The notes under the pieces: model-generated
What the model saw: only the letters and a program-made list of their open reading frames with translations
Told to the model about the DNA's origin: nothing
Database searches by the model: none
Assembly: GCA_963989245.1 (NCBI GenBank)
Contig: OZ022344.1
Span: 65,444,900-65,508,899, forward strand
Length of the DNA stretch: 64,000 nt
Source: Nansenia antarctica
Taxonomy: Eukaryota; Chordata; Actinopteri; Argentiniformes; Microstomatidae
Direction: 5' to 3'
Part shown: positions 33,871 to 46,210 of the stretch, piece after piece
Layout of the letters: every line of letters starts with the position of its first letter
How positions within the stretch are numbered: position 1 is the first letter of the stretch
Position numbers and translations under genes: made by a program

Positions 33871-34566
33871 ATGAATGAATGGTCTTTATTGTCATTAATA
33901 TAGTACAGGTACCAAACAACGAAATTTGGGAGGGGGGGCTCCCCTGGTGCTAGGAAAAAAAAACTAAAAACAAGAAGGGAAAAGAGCTGGTTTACATAAA
34001 TAAAGGCTATGTACACTATCCACTATACTATACTATACAAATAAAACACTGTGCTGTACTCTATGCTATGCTATACCTATTCTAACATTTCCTATCTCTG
34101 AACCTTATGTACCCGAGGGTTGTCATATTGCACATAGTGTTATTGCACATTCATTTAAAGTGTCGCAGTTTGCAGGTTTGAAATGTTCACAGTTGTGTTT
34201 CAGTATTGCACTTGATTTCAATCTAGTAGCTGCCATCAAATTGTCTAGATTGTCCAGGGCCTAGAACCTAGATCTTTGCTGTGTTCAGGGCCTGAATGGC
34301 CCTGGGGTAGAAGCTGAGCTTCAGTCTGTTTGTCCTTGCGAACATGGTCCTGAACCGCCTGTCCGAGGGCAGCCGAGCAAAGTGTTCGTACCCAGGGTGG
34401 GATGGGTCTCTGGAGATCTTGGAGGCCTTCCTGAGGCAGCGTGTGTTGTACAGCTCTTCCAGAGAGGGGAGGGGGGCGCCGGTGATCTTCTGGGCCGATC
34501 TCACGACTCTCTGTAGCGCATTCCTCTCTGCGGCTGTGCAGCTGGAGAACCACACGTTTATCCTTT
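33871..34566 (-). mobile_element. LINE copy C, 5'-truncated, minus strand
   Basis: Starts on the minus strand within the RT C-terminal region (VWFSSCTAAERNALQRVVRS, LEELYNTRCLRKASKI, ending at about 34268). It continues through the same 3' UTR as copies A and B and ends in (ATTC)n at about 33871. The coding remnant is open for 95 codons. No target duplication is obvious. Confidence 0.88.
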
Positions 34567-34710
34567 AAGTGTGTGTCTGTGTGAGTTAGAGAATAGAGAA
34601 AATATAACATAAAAAGAGTACAATGTCACTAGGAAGTCTGTCATCTTTTGAGGTGGTATATACACACTAGTACAACTGTATGGAGTAATTTCAGTTGAAG
34701 AAATTAATCG

Positions 34711-34800
34711 TCAGTCAGCCTCTTTCTCACAGACCCAGTCATCACTTGGAACATCATTCCAAGCCTGAAGCATGCTGCCACCTTTGGTTGTTCAGTTCCC
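34711..34800 (-). pseudogene. C-type lectin CRD last-exon relic
   Basis: On the minus strand one frame reads WNDVPSDDWVCEKEAD then a stop at 34711-34713. This matches the end of the lectin domain in the intact genes (WND...WVCEK). The upstream part of the exon, with the sugar-binding motif, is not recognisable. It may belong to the same dead gene as the exons at 35527-36093. Confidence 0.6.
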
Positions 34801-34904
34801 CAGAGTTCCAGACTCTAGAGACACATAACATAACCTGCTATCAGAGATTAAGCAAATCCATAAACCAAATACAGATACTCCAGATGACATCTTCCCTTTT
34901 GCTT

Positions 34905-35150
34905 GGGGGAAGATACAGGAGGTAGAGCTGGCGTCTAATGATCACAAGGTCGGCGGTTCGATCCCCAGCTGGCCACGTGTTGAGGTGTCCTTGGACAAGA
35001 CACTGAACCCTGAAATTGCTCCCAATGAGCGGGCCAGCGCCTTGCATGGTAGCTTGCCGCCATTGGTGTGTGAATGTGCGTGTGAATGAGAGGCCATTGT
35101 AAAGTGCTTTGGAATAAGGCACTATATAAGTGCAGTCCATTTACTTGGCT
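34905..35150 (+). mobile_element. tRNA-derived SINE, plus strand
   Basis: Box A-like GGTAGAGCTGGCGTC and box B-like CGGTTCGATCCCC are followed by a body common in teleost genomes (TTGAGGTGTCCTTGGACAAG, CCAGCGCCTTGCATGGTAGC). The tail is AAGTGCTTTGGAATAAGGC, CTATATAAGTGCAGTCCATT. Confidence 0.8.
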
Positions 35151-35526
35151 TGGAGGGAGATCGGACCCAATAACCAATCAGACCCAACAACCAATCTCTC
35201 CCTAATCTAGTTGCCTGACATTTAAACCCAACCTCCAGGTTTTACTTGATTGTATTTGTGTACATATTGGTTTCACCATCAAGAAATTACACCACTTTAT
35301 GCATAGTCCCCCAGATTTATCAATTGTCCAAATGAAGCACTCATGTTTAGTAATTGGTGGACAATGGTGAGTATTACATGTACAGTATGTGCTGTTGTAT
35401 CAACATTAGCGATTCATCATCATCTACAGACACAAATCTACATCATCTACAAATCTGAAAAAACTAAACAAAAAAACAGCTGTTAATAACAGTGAGTGTT
35501 AGCACAGTAGGCAGTGACACACTCAC

Positions 35527-36093
35527 AATAGACCCCCAAGCCTATGAATTCGCTCCTAAATTTCCCTCCTAAATTTCGTTGTTTGGTACCTGTACTGTAG
35601 CAATGACAATAAAGTCCATTCATTCATTCATTCATTCATTCATTCATGATCCCAGCCAGCAGGAGAACAGACAGCAGCCCCAGACACACTGCAGCAGCTC
35701 TGTAGGGTCTCCTCTCTGAACTCTCAGCACCTGACAATAGAAGGAGTTAGTGTTTGGCTATGACAAGAAGATAAGAGAACATATTCTTCTTTTCTGTGTA
35801 GGACAGAGTTGTGTGTGTGCGTGCATGTCGAGCTGGTGGAGAGAGGACGCTGGGGTTGCTTGTTCGCTGCTTCTCCACCCGAAATCTAGGTGTAATTACA
35901 GTATACAGAGTAGATTTTCCGACAAAGACACTTAGATTTAGATTTAGACAAATGTATTATTATTATTATGTGTGTGTGTATGTGTGTATGTGTGTGTATG
36001 CGCATGTTTGTGTGTATTCGTGTCGTTTGTGTGTGTCTTACCAATGTGTTGAGGTTCACAGGAACTCCTTGAGGTGATGATCGGATCAGACAT
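35527..36093 (-). pseudogene. Lectin gene 5' exons, transmembrane exon split by a LINE tail
   Basis: Exon 1 (36093-36042) starts ATG and encodes MSDPIITSRSSCEPQHI, then donor GTAAGA, phase 1. The transmembrane exon (35730-35527) starts with the same GTGCTGAGAG as the intact gene at 51681 and encodes SERRPYRAAAVCLGLLSVLL. It is then interrupted at 35548-35645 by a LINE 3' tail, and ends at donor GTGAGT. The insertion destroys the membrane segment. No neck or first lectin-domain exons are visible to the left. This is a dead type II C-type lectin receptor gene. Confidence 0.8.
35548..35645 (+). mobile_element. LINE copy E: 98-bp 3' tail inside a lectin exon
   Basis: Contains AAATTTCGTTGTTTGGTACC, TGTACTGTAGCAATGACAATA and an (ATTC)n tail, the extreme 3' end of the same LINE family. 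It is flanked by ATGA on both sides (35544-35547 and 35646-35649), a short target duplication. Confidence 0.85.
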
Positions 36094-36299
36094 CTCCGTC
36101 TCCATCTATCACTGCTATGCTGGTTTTACATTAACTCAGTGATGTTTCATACTCTGTAAATGTCCCTGCACTTCCCTGTGTCTCTAACTGCCAAGCCAGT
36201 GAGATTTACATTTATGTAAACAAATGAATGCCTCCTCTGTAATGTGACACCCCTCTAAATACTATATCCTCTCCAAATCTAATCTTCTCGACTATGCTG

Positions 36300-36490
36300 A
36301 TAGGTTGAGAGGTGATAGAAGAAGGTTTTTCCTTCTATCACAGAGACTGCCAATGGCCCCGGGCCTGAGCTGGATTACTCTTCCTGCTACGACTGGTGGA
36401 TTGATGGTCCACTTGCTTAGTCAAATGTATTGATTGTAAGTCGCTTTGGAATAAGGCGTCTGCTAAATGCCAAAAATGTAAATGTCAATG
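36300..36490 (+). mobile_element. SINE-like sequence with conserved tail
   Basis: Ends with GTAAGTCGCTTTGGAATAAG, GCGTCTGCTAAATGCC and AAATGTAAATGTC, the widespread teleost SINE tail module. The 5' boundary is uncertain. Confidence 0.55.
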
Positions 36491-37562
36491 TAATGCATCT
36501 ATACAACCATTCCTGACTCTTTGTATACAAACACAACTATTTCGTATACATAATGGGATGATGTAGGAAGCTAACAAGATGTAAAATGTCTCTTCTTAGT
36601 GCTTAGCCTTCACATAATAAGTCATCATTTTGTGAAGGGGTAAAGACATTCAACACTGGAGCTGATGATGATTATTATTGTCCTTTAATAGCAATAGGCT
36701 ATTCAAGGCTACAGTGAGGCTATTGTTGTTCTTATCAATCCTTTGAATGACATAGAGAGGCGTTACCCTGTCCATGAGGCGCAGGTGTAACCTTTTGAAG
36801 ATCTGGAGCAATAATGAATGTGGTTGTTCAATCTCTTACCTCCACAGTGTTTGCAAAGGCAGGTCTGTAATTACCCCGGGGAATCGTCATGGTGAAGCAA
36901 TTTGTTTTATTGTGCAGGTAAAAAAATTGACTAGAAGAAAATGTCTCTAGCAAAAGGAGAAAGGCAGTGAGAAATATACCTCATGGGAAAACGTCAAGAT
37001 CTCCTTTCGGTAAGTTTTGCTCTTCATGTTTGTGTTGTAGATGAAAAAATAGTTTGCCTCAACATTTCTTTAACCTTGATTTACCAAGTAAGTGATTGAG
37101 TATTGTATGCATATCATATATGAATACAGTACATGTTGATAATAAAAAAAAAAGCAATATAAATGCAAGACTCTTTACTAAATTGTGAATTGTGTGAAAA
37201 AATGTGTACTGTTTTCAAGACTTTTTGAGATGACTATTGGATAACCTGAGAGACAGTTATTACTCCTATTGACCACTGGATGTCACTAAAAGATGACAAA
37301 CTGTTAAGGTTTTTCTCCATTGTAACTCATATCTCAACAAGTGGCAGATTTGGATAACTCATGGTTGTAGATATAACACCCATTTGTATCACTTTATTTT
37401 TAATCCAATGGCAAAGACCACTGTCATCATCATAATCTGTGCAATCCACAGTGACCACACTCCCATCTGGCCACATTTGATACACAGATTGGATTGATTA
37501 CATATCCAATATGCATATGTTGCATGTTAATGAACAGTGTAGATGCAACAAGACTTTGAAAA
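36491..37562. other. No gene seen
   Basis: AT-rich sequence within the lectin cluster. I find no lectin-like exon, long frame or repeat that I can name. Confidence 0.5.
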
Positions 37563-37790
37563 AAATCAACAAGTTTTATTGGACAGAGACAGTAGAGAAC
37601 GACTGGAAGTAAGGAGGAGCGGGTATGTCAGCAGGGAATGGGCCGGATTCTAACCCATGCCAACATGGGCATATGTGTGCACTGTAGGCTGTGCTGCGAG
37701 ACCCCTGGACCACCCCAGGCCGTGGTGCTGAACCACTGGACCACCCCAGGCCATGGTGCTGAACCACTGAACCACCCCAGGTCACATATA
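37563..37790 (-). mobile_element. tRNA-derived SINE with triplicated head
   Basis: Same family as 12575-12772, minus strand. The tRNA-like head (GGTGGTCCAGTGGTTCAGCA and variants) is present three times in tandem with a period of about 39 bp between about 37695 and 37785. It is followed by a body with GGTTAGAATCCGGCCCATTC and an A-rich end. Confidence 0.7.
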
Positions 37791-38039
37791 CTGTATTTCA
37801 TATCCAAGCTGTTTGTAATTTGAACACACCACATACCGGTACTGTATATCTGATATGATGTGGAATCTTTATCATCAGAACTCCAGTGTCACTCACGTGT
37901 CACCCAAATTACAAAATCACATATCTGGTTCGTAAGGAACCTACAACAGGTCCAAAGACTCTGAAAGGAGTCTTTGGACAACAGCTGACTTTAATCCACA
38001 CTTTCGTTGTGTTTATCTGGGCACTGTCACTCACCAAAT

Positions 38040-39530
38040 TTTTTGGTCTGGTCTGTAGCTGGTCTCTCTCTTCAGGCAGATTGTTGTGCCGGGTCTGTAG
38101 CTGGTCTCTCTTCAGTCAGATTGTTGTGCCTGGTCTGTAGCTGGTCTCTCTCTTCAGTCAGATTGTTGTACCTGGTCTGTAGCTGGTCTCTGTCTCTTCA
38201 GTCAGATTGTTGTACCTGGTCTGTAGCTGGTCTCTCTCTTCAGTCAGATTGTTGTGCCGGGTCTGTAGCTGGTCTCTCTTCAGTCAGATTGTTGTGCCTG
38301 GTCTGTAGCTGGTCTCTGTCTTCAGTCAGATTGTTGTACCTGGTCTGTAGCTGGTCTCTCTCTTCAGTCAGATTGTTGTACCTGGTCTGTAGCTGGTCTC
38401 TCTCTTCAGTCAGATTGTTGTACCTGGTCTGTAGCTGGTCTCTCTCTTCAGTCAGATTGTTGTGCCGGGTCTGTAACTGGTCTCTGTCTCTTCAGTCAGA
38501 TTGTTGTACCTGGTCTGTAGCTGGTCTCTCTCTTCAGTCAGATTGTTGTACCTGGTCTGTAGCTGGTCTCTCTCTTCAGTCAGATTGTTGTACCTGGTCT
38601 GTAGCTGGTCTCTCTCTTCAGTCAGATTGTTGTACCTGGTCTGTAGCTGGTCTGTCTCTTCAGTCAGATTGTTGTACCTGGTCTGTAGCTGGTCTGTCTC
38701 TTCAGTCAGATTGTTGTACCTGGTCTGTAGCTGGTCTCTCTCTTCAGTCAGATTGTTGTGCCGGGTCTGTAGCTGGTCTCTCTCTTCAGTCAGATTGTTG
38801 TGCCGGGTCTGTAGCTGGTCTCTCTTCAGTCAGATTGTTGTGCCTGGTCTGTAGCTGGTCTCTGTCTTCAGTCAGATTGTTGTACCTGGTCTGTAGCTGG
38901 TCTCTCTCTTCAGTCAGATTGTTGTACCTGGTCTGTAGCTGGTCTCTCTCTTCAGTCAGATTGTTGTACCTGGTCTGTAGCTGGTCTCTCTCTTCAGTCA
39001 GATTGTTGTGCCGGGTCTGTAACTGGTCTCTGTCTCTTCAGTCAGATTGTTGTACCTGGTCTGTAGCTGGTCTCTCTCTTCAAGTCAGATTGTTGTACCT
39101 GGTCTGTAGCTGGTCTCTCTCTTCAGTCAGATTGTTGTACCTGGTCTGTAGCTGGTCTCTCTCTTCAGTCAGATTGTTGTACCTGGTCTGTAGCTGGTCT
39201 GTCTCTTCAGTCAGATTGTTGTACCTGGTCTGTAGCTGGTCTGTCTCTTCAGTCAGATTGTTGTACCTGGTCTGTAGCTGGTCTGTCTCTTCAGTCAGAT
39301 TGTTGTACCTGGTCTGTAGCTGGTCTCTCTCTTCAGTCAGATTGTTGTGCCTGGTCTGTAGCTGGTCTCTCTTCAGTCAGATTGTTGTGCCTGGTCTGTA
39401 GCTGGTCTCTCTCTTCAGTCAGATTGTTGTACCTGGTCTGTAACTGGTCTCTCTCTCTCTTCAGTCAGGTTGTTGTAACTGGTCTGTAACAGGTCTCTCT
39501 TTAGTCAGGGTGTTGTAACTGGTCTCTCTC
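38040..39530 (-). repeat. 42-bp neck minisatellite with higher-order structure
   Basis: Core plus-strand wording CTTCAGTCAGATTGTTGTAC. The same ordered series of variant units occurs at about 38246-38500 and 38792-39045, an offset of 546 bp or 13 units. This shows block duplication within the array. Confidence 0.92.
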
Positions 39531-39650
39531 TTTAGTCAGGTTGTTGCAACTGGCCTCTAACCAGTGTCAGTGAGCATGCTGGGAAGAAGGGAGATGTTGA
39601 GAGTGACTTGTAGAACACACTGCAGGCCAAAACCACACACATCATCCTAA
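38040..39650 (-). pseudogene. Lectin relic with about 35 neck (coiled-coil) repeats
   Basis: On the minus strand the 42-bp unit encodes the 14-residue heptad pair YNNLTEERDQLQTR, the same repeat that occurs about three times in the neck exon of the intact gene (51344-51484). About 35 copies run from about 39530 down to about 38040. Several units are 40 or 44 nt and one is 43 nt, which shift the frame into stops, so the array cannot be read through. To the right, 39550-39645 resembles the transmembrane exon of the 284-aa gene (TTCTACAAGTCACTCTCAAC). No lectin-domain exons are visible to the left. A tethering neck of this length would be extreme if it were ever functional. Confidence 0.75.
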
Positions 39651-40894
39651 ATCAATGAACACACACATCATCCTAAATCAATGTACACACATATCATCCT
39701 ATATCACTGGAGAAATTAGAGCATGGTAGTTTTTTTCAAAACCATATTGATAGTGTAACAAAGATAGAAACAACAAGCCTGTCCCTCACCCAATGACTTG
39801 AAATAAAGCAGACCACTTGACATGAAGATGTTAGTAATCAACAAGTAACTGAGAGTTCTCAAACCTGATATTGGGAGTTTTCGGGCAGTATTGTTGTAGA
39901 GCTCTATACTGTCGCTTGGCCGTTTCAATAAGAAGGATTGGCTGGGAAATGTAGCTCTGTGTTGTTAACTGACTCCATTTCACTTTATTAACACATATAC
40001 AATAATTGTTGAGTTTGGGTTGATTAAAGCAAGAATGATCAGGTGAGAATAAATCAAATTAGGCTTTAACAACATTGTACGCATCTGTTACATGGCAAAT
40101 GCATCATACATATCTGCATTTCACTTAATTAGGTGTACATTGTATGCAAATAATTGTCGAGTTTGGGTTGACTAGAGAAAGAATGGTCAGGTGAGAATAA
40201 ATCAAATTATGCTTTAATAACATTGAACAAGGCTAATATATCATAAAGAAATGTTACATCCTAGAGAGAGAGAGTATTGTGTAACAGTATGTTGCTATTG
40301 ATTAATCACTCATCACATATCCAATTGTTGACTTTGTTACAGTATGGTGCTTTGATTGGCTATACCAACAAATCCCTTGTTGGTATAGCCAACATGACTT
40401 GTCATTCCATCTATTTAAGTCAGGGAACTGTAGACTGTTTATCTCAGCGCAGTTCTCTGGTCCATGATGTTCTCCATTATTGTCAGGCTGTGGGTCATAC
40501 CAGTACCTACAGGGTTAACAACACAGAGAACCATACAGTCAGACACTGTGGTAACAACATACTCAAAATGATACCTGGAAGTTTCATGTTTTTGACACAT
40601 TATCAGAGTACAATGTCTTACAATGTGGGTGGTGTTGTTCCATCCACCCATTTCCAATTCCCTTCTTCCTCCTCGTCAGTCAGACCAATCCAGACACGTC
40701 ACGTGTGTTGAATTTGAAGATAAATTCCTGTTATTAGGAAAAATGTTTTGAGAATAGAGTACAGTTATTCATTGTATGCATTAGTGTGCACTGCCCATCC
40801 TCCCAATCCAGACATGCTTCTTCAAATGCAAATGAGAAATGAGAAAGAAGATAAGGTGATTCATTATCTCTCTCTCACCTGTTCTAATTTTAGA

Positions 40895-40975
40895 TTTTAA
40901 TTTGTGATTTTGCCATTTAGCAGACACTTTTAATCCGAAGCGATTTACAATTACAAATTACAGGGACATTCCCCC
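40895..40975 (-). mobile_element. SINE tail module inside the lectin pseudogene
   Basis: The minus strand reads AATCGCTTCGGATTAAAAG and GTCTGCTAAATGGC, a diverged SINE tail. It starts immediately after the remaining GAACAG|GTGAGAG donor end of lectin-domain exon 1. Confidence 0.55.
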
Positions 40976-41896
40976 TGGAGACACCTGGAGACACATGGAA
41001 TGCAATTTGCTGCCAATTTTGTAAAGTAAAAAAAAAAAAAAAAAAGTAATGTTACTTTCACGAGAGTGTGATCCTGCTCAGAGGTCTGTGCTCACCACAC
41101 ACCTCTGAGTAAAAGATTGCTACTCTTGTGTTCCATCTGTTCCATCCAATCATCCATTCATTGCATCACCTCTGCCATGCACACGCTCAAACCAATGTAG
41201 CAAAAATGCCATAGTTGTCTCCCTACTACCCATTTTTTTCTAAGACCTTTTGAAAACTGTATTGTATAGAAAATGCAATATATTAGAAGGCCAATTTAGA
41301 ACTTTTGAAGGACCTGCAAAACACCCTGTCCCTCTGCTCTCAAGTTATTTTTATTCTTCAATGTATAAATGGCATAATAAACAATCTCAATTGGTCCTCG
41401 CTGCAGAACGTGGAAGAGGTGGGGTTAAATGTGGGCCGGGTTATACATTTAGCCCCACCCATCACAGCTGTTGTCAATTGGTCCAACAATCGACTTCAAC
41501 ACAACGCTATTCCTTCACGTGGCCCTAAAAGTACTCAGCAGCGATTTAGCAGCAACATCAAAACATATTTTTTATATTATTTGATTTAAAACGACTTCAG
41601 TAAACATCAAAAGATCATGGAGACACACTTTCTTTTCATGAGGTGTATGATGATGAGCAGAGAAGAAGTGGAGTGATAATATATATCAAGCACGACATTC
41701 GAACAGGAATGGAAATCCTGTTACAATAAAATAAAAATAAAAAAACATTAATGCGTTACTTTTAACTCCTTTAACAGGGTTGCTATGGAAGTGTTACAAT
41801 GCTGTCCCCAATCTTGACTCAAGTTCCAGGATTTTCTAGGAATTACCCTGATCTGAACTAATTGCCATCTCGCCCTATTAAACAAGAGATACTCAC
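40976..41896. other. Pseudogene intron, nothing named
   Basis: Poly-A run at 41029-41045, otherwise AT-rich. The expected neck exon is not visible. Confidence 0.45.
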
Positions 41897-42393
41897 CGTA
41901 GACCAACAGGCCTATGATCCCAGCCAGCAGGAGAACAGACAGCAGCTCCAGACACACTGCAGCATCTCTGTAGGGTCTCCTCTCTGACCTCTCAGCACCT
42001 GATGAGAGAAGAGATTCCTTAAAATTAATTTGCATACAAGATTTTTTTTATCTCTCACACTCTATGTGTATTTATACAGTGTAAGTAATGGGACAGTGAA
42101 GCATTTTTTCTTCTTTTGGCTCAAAACTACAAATGTTTGAAATCAAACAATTAAAGTTGACATTCAAAGTTTTTATTTTATGGTATTTGTGTGCCTATTG
42201 GCTTCACCATTTAGACATTTTTATTCCAGGGTACCAAAAGTAATGGGACAATTGGCTTGACGGGTTTCTGGTTAGTCAGATCCGTCAAATTGTGCAGGCA
42301 TAAGAGTGCTGTCAATGTCTAGTACTGATTCTAGACATGTCTGTCAACTGCTATTGGTGTCTGTCAACACAAGGAAAATGAAAGTAGTTTTCA

Positions 42394-43125
42394 ATGCCTT
42401 CCTCTATTTCTACCTACAGTAAGTCTTTTTTCCGCACTTTAGACCAGGCAATCACTACATTTATTTGGGGGGGAAAGGTCCCTAGAATCAGCAAAGTTAT
42501 TTTGCAGAGACCAAGGCACTGTGGCGGCCTTGCGCTACCTAATTTTATGCACTACTATTGGGCAGCAAACGTGAAAAAATATATCTGTTGGTTAAAAACC
42601 CCAGAGACTATTTGGTGTAGCTTAGAGGCACAGTCATGTTATTCATCTTCACTGTCTGCACTGGTTTACTCCTCTCTTCCCCTATCTCCCTCCCGCCACT
42701 CCTCAAACCCTTTGGTGCTGTCCACTCTAAAGATCTAGATACAGTTCCGCCGTCACTTTAAGTATTTCTCAACATCAATTCTGGGGCCCATTAGTAATAA
42801 TCATTTATTTACTCCCTCCATTCTGGACCGAGCTTTCACCCAGTGGAGCAGATTGGGTATCAATTGCTTCAAAGACCTTTACGATGGTGATCATTTTGCT
42901 AGTTTTGATTTTTTATGTTCCAAATTTAGTCTTCCACGCTCAAATTTGTTCGTTATTTTCAGGTCCGTCATTTTGTACACACAAAGTTTGATTCCTTCCC
43001 TAGGCCCCCTCAAGAACTACTATGGGAGACCCTCTTTAAAAATGAATAAAAAATTAAATGGTGAATGCAACACTGCGGCATTTGTGATGTTAAACTCTGC
43101 TTCACTTATGCATCTCATCAAATAA
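42394..43125 (+). mobile_element. L1/Tx1-type LINE ORF2 C-terminal fragment
   Basis: Translation shows TTFIWGGKVPRISKVILQRP, GGLALPNFMHYYWAANVKKY, then (in a shifted frame) FKDLYDGDHFASFDFLCSKF. This is the region downstream of RT in fish L1/Tx1 elements. Frames are broken and no RT core remains. The flanks (42090-42380 and 43140-43360) look like two halves of another repeat containing GTAATGGGACA and CCCAACAACTGTCCCACAG, which I could not classify. Confidence 0.75.
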
Positions 43126-43366
43126 AAACTGTTTGTAAGATCATTAAAAAAGGAAAGACAGCAACCACAAATGGCCTGTAAGGTCATGGATGACTTCTAC
43201 AGTGTATGACTGAAGAATGCTCACCATAATTAAGAAAACCCAACAACTGTCCCACAGATCAGAAACGCTCTTCAGGAGACGTGAATGTGTCTACCATCCG
43301 CAGAATATGTCACCAGCCAAAGTACACTGCAATGTACCAAAAAAGCCAGCAGAGGTCTGGAAAAAG

Positions 43367-43380
43367 GTCTGTGTGTGTGT

Positions 43381-43445
<65 letters not shown>

Positions 43446-43731
43446 ACCTGACAGCGGATCACTTGGTACGTTCTCTGGGATGGCACCCCCTGTGAAATTA
43501 CAATTGTACAATTACAATATAATAATTATCTTCTTTATTTCTTCCTTTCTTTCTTTTTTATCTGTGTGTGTGTGTGTGTGTGTGTGTGTATACATGCACA
43601 CATGTACTACCTGACAGCCGATCAATTGTTACGCTCTCTGGGATGGCACCCCCTGTGAAATTACAATTTTACAATTACAATATAATAATTATCTTCTTTA
43701 TTTCTTCCTTTCTTTCTTTTTTATCTGTATA

Positions 43732-43792
<61 letters not shown>

Positions 43793-44087
43793 ACCTGACA
43801 GCGGATCACTTGGTACGTTCTCTGGGATGGCACCCCCTGTGAAATTACAATTTTACAATTACAATATAATAATTATCTTCTTTATTTCTTCCTTTCTTTC
43901 TTTTTTATCTGTATATCTGTGTGTGTGTGTGTGTGTGTGTGTGTATACATGCACACATGTACTACCTGACAGCCGATCAATTGTTACGCTCTCTGGGATG
44001 GCACCCCCTGTGAAATTACAATTTTACAATTACAATATAATAATTATCTTCTTTATTTCTTCCTTTCTTTCTTTTTTATCTGTATAT

Positions 44088-44155
<68 letters not shown>

Positions 44156-44278
44156 ACCTGACAGCGGATCACTTGGTACGTTCTCTGGGATGGCACCCCC
44201 TGTGAAATTACAATTTTACAATTACAATATAATAATTATCTTCTTTATTTCTTCCTTTCTTTCTTTTTTATCTGTATA

Positions 44279-44338
<60 letters not shown>

Positions 44339-44481
44339 TATACATGCACACATGTACTACCTGACAGCCGATCAATTGTTACGCTCTCTGGGATGGCACC
44401 CCCTGTGAAATTACAATTTTACAATTACAATATAATAATTATCTTCTTTATTTCTTCCTTTCTTTCTTTTTTATCTGTATA

Positions 44482-44527
<46 letters not shown>

Positions 44528-44666
44528 CATGCACACATGTACTACCTGACAGCTGATCACTTGTTACGCTCTCTGGGATGGCACCCCCTGTGAAATTACA
44601 ATTTTACAATTACAATATAATAATTATCTTCTTTATTTCTTCCTTTCTTTCTTTTTTATCTGTATA

Positions 44667-44706
<40 letters not shown>

Positions 44707-44837
44707 CATGCACACATGTACTACCTGACAGCCGATCAATTGTTACGCTCTCTGGGATGGCACCCCCTGTGAAATTACAATTTTACAATGACAATATAAT
44801 AATTATCTTCTTTATTTCTTCCTTTTTTATCTGTATA

Positions 44838-44895
<58 letters not shown>

Positions 44896-45034
44896 CATGC
44901 ACACATGTACTACCTGACAGCCGATCAATTGTTACGCTCTCTGGGATGGCACCCCCTGTGAAATTACAATTTTACAATTACAATATAATAATTATCTTCT
45001 TTATTTCTTCCTTTCTTTCTTTTTTATCTGTATA

Positions 45035-45097
<63 letters not shown>

Positions 45098-45391
45098 ACC
45101 TGACAGCGGATCACTTGGTACGTTCTCTGGGATGGCACCCCCTGTGAAATTACAATTTTACAATTACAATATAATAATTATCTTCTTTATTTCTTCCTTT
45201 CTTTCTTTTTTATCTGTATATCTGTGTGTGTGTGTGTGTGTGTGTGTGTATACATGCACACATGTACTACCTGACAGCCGATCAATTGTTACGCTCTCTG
45301 GGATGGCACCCCCTGTGAAATTACAATTTTACAATTACAATATAATAATTATCTTCTTTATTTCTTCCTTTCTTTCTTTTTTATCTGTATA

Positions 45392-45445
<54 letters not shown>

Positions 45446-45584
45446 CATGCACACATGTACTACCTGACAGCTGATCACTTGTTACGCTCTCTGGGATGGC
45501 ACCCCCTGTGAAATTACAATTTTACAATTACAATATAATAATTATCTTATTTATTTCTTCCTTTCTTTCTTTTTTACCTGTATA

Positions 45585-45634
<50 letters not shown>

Positions 45635-45765
45635 CATGCACACATGTACTACCTGACAGTCGATCAATTGTTACGCTCTCTGGGATGGCACCCCCTGTGA
45701 AATTACAATTTTACAATTACAATATAATAATTATCTTCTTTATTTCTTCCTTTTTTATCTGTATA

Positions 45766-45825
<60 letters not shown>

Positions 45826-45964
45826 CATGCACACATGTACTACCTGACAGCCGATCAATTGTTACGCTCTCTGGGATGGCACCCCCTGTGAAATTACAAT
45901 TTTACAATTACAATATAATAATTATCTTCTTTATTTCTTCCTTTCTTTCTTTTTTATCTGTATA

Positions 45965-45998
<34 letters not shown>

Positions 45999-46138
45999 CA
46001 TGCACACATGTACTACCTGACAGCCGATCAATTGTTACGCTCTCTGGGATGGCACCCCCTGTGAAATTACAATTTTACAATTACAATATAATAATTATCT
46101 TCTTTATTTCTTCCTTTCTTTCTTTTGTATCTGTATAT

Positions 46139-46210
<72 letters not shown>

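Larger units (their letters stand above)
40302..41998 (-). pseudogene. C-type lectin receptor pseudogene, tandem duplicate of the 276-aa gene
   Basis: Transmembrane exon 41998-41897 (102 nt, AERSERRPYRDAAVCLELLS then LLLAGIIGLLVY) matches the intact 51681-51580 exon in length and phase. Lectin-domain exon 2 (40727-40622) is 106 nt instead of 101 because ACGTG is tandemly duplicated, which shifts the frame just before WIGL. The last exon (40506-40302) keeps a QPDNNG motif, ENCAEI and WNDKSC, but then diverges around a hairpin and reads on to a late stop. No neck exon is recognisable. Lectin-domain exon 1 is reduced to its donor end, where a SINE tail (40895-40975) has replaced it. The gene is dead as written, although its membrane exon and splice sites are preserved. 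Confidence 0.82.

Noticed and set aside
34930..34985. Functional tRNA gene
   Set aside because: Box A/B-like motifs are present, but the cloverleaf is not intact and the rest is a SINE body and tail.
38007..39401. 464-codon open frame on the plus strand
   Set aside because: It is the stop-free shadow of the minus-strand neck minisatellite. It changes reading phase with each odd-length unit and has no domain or start context.
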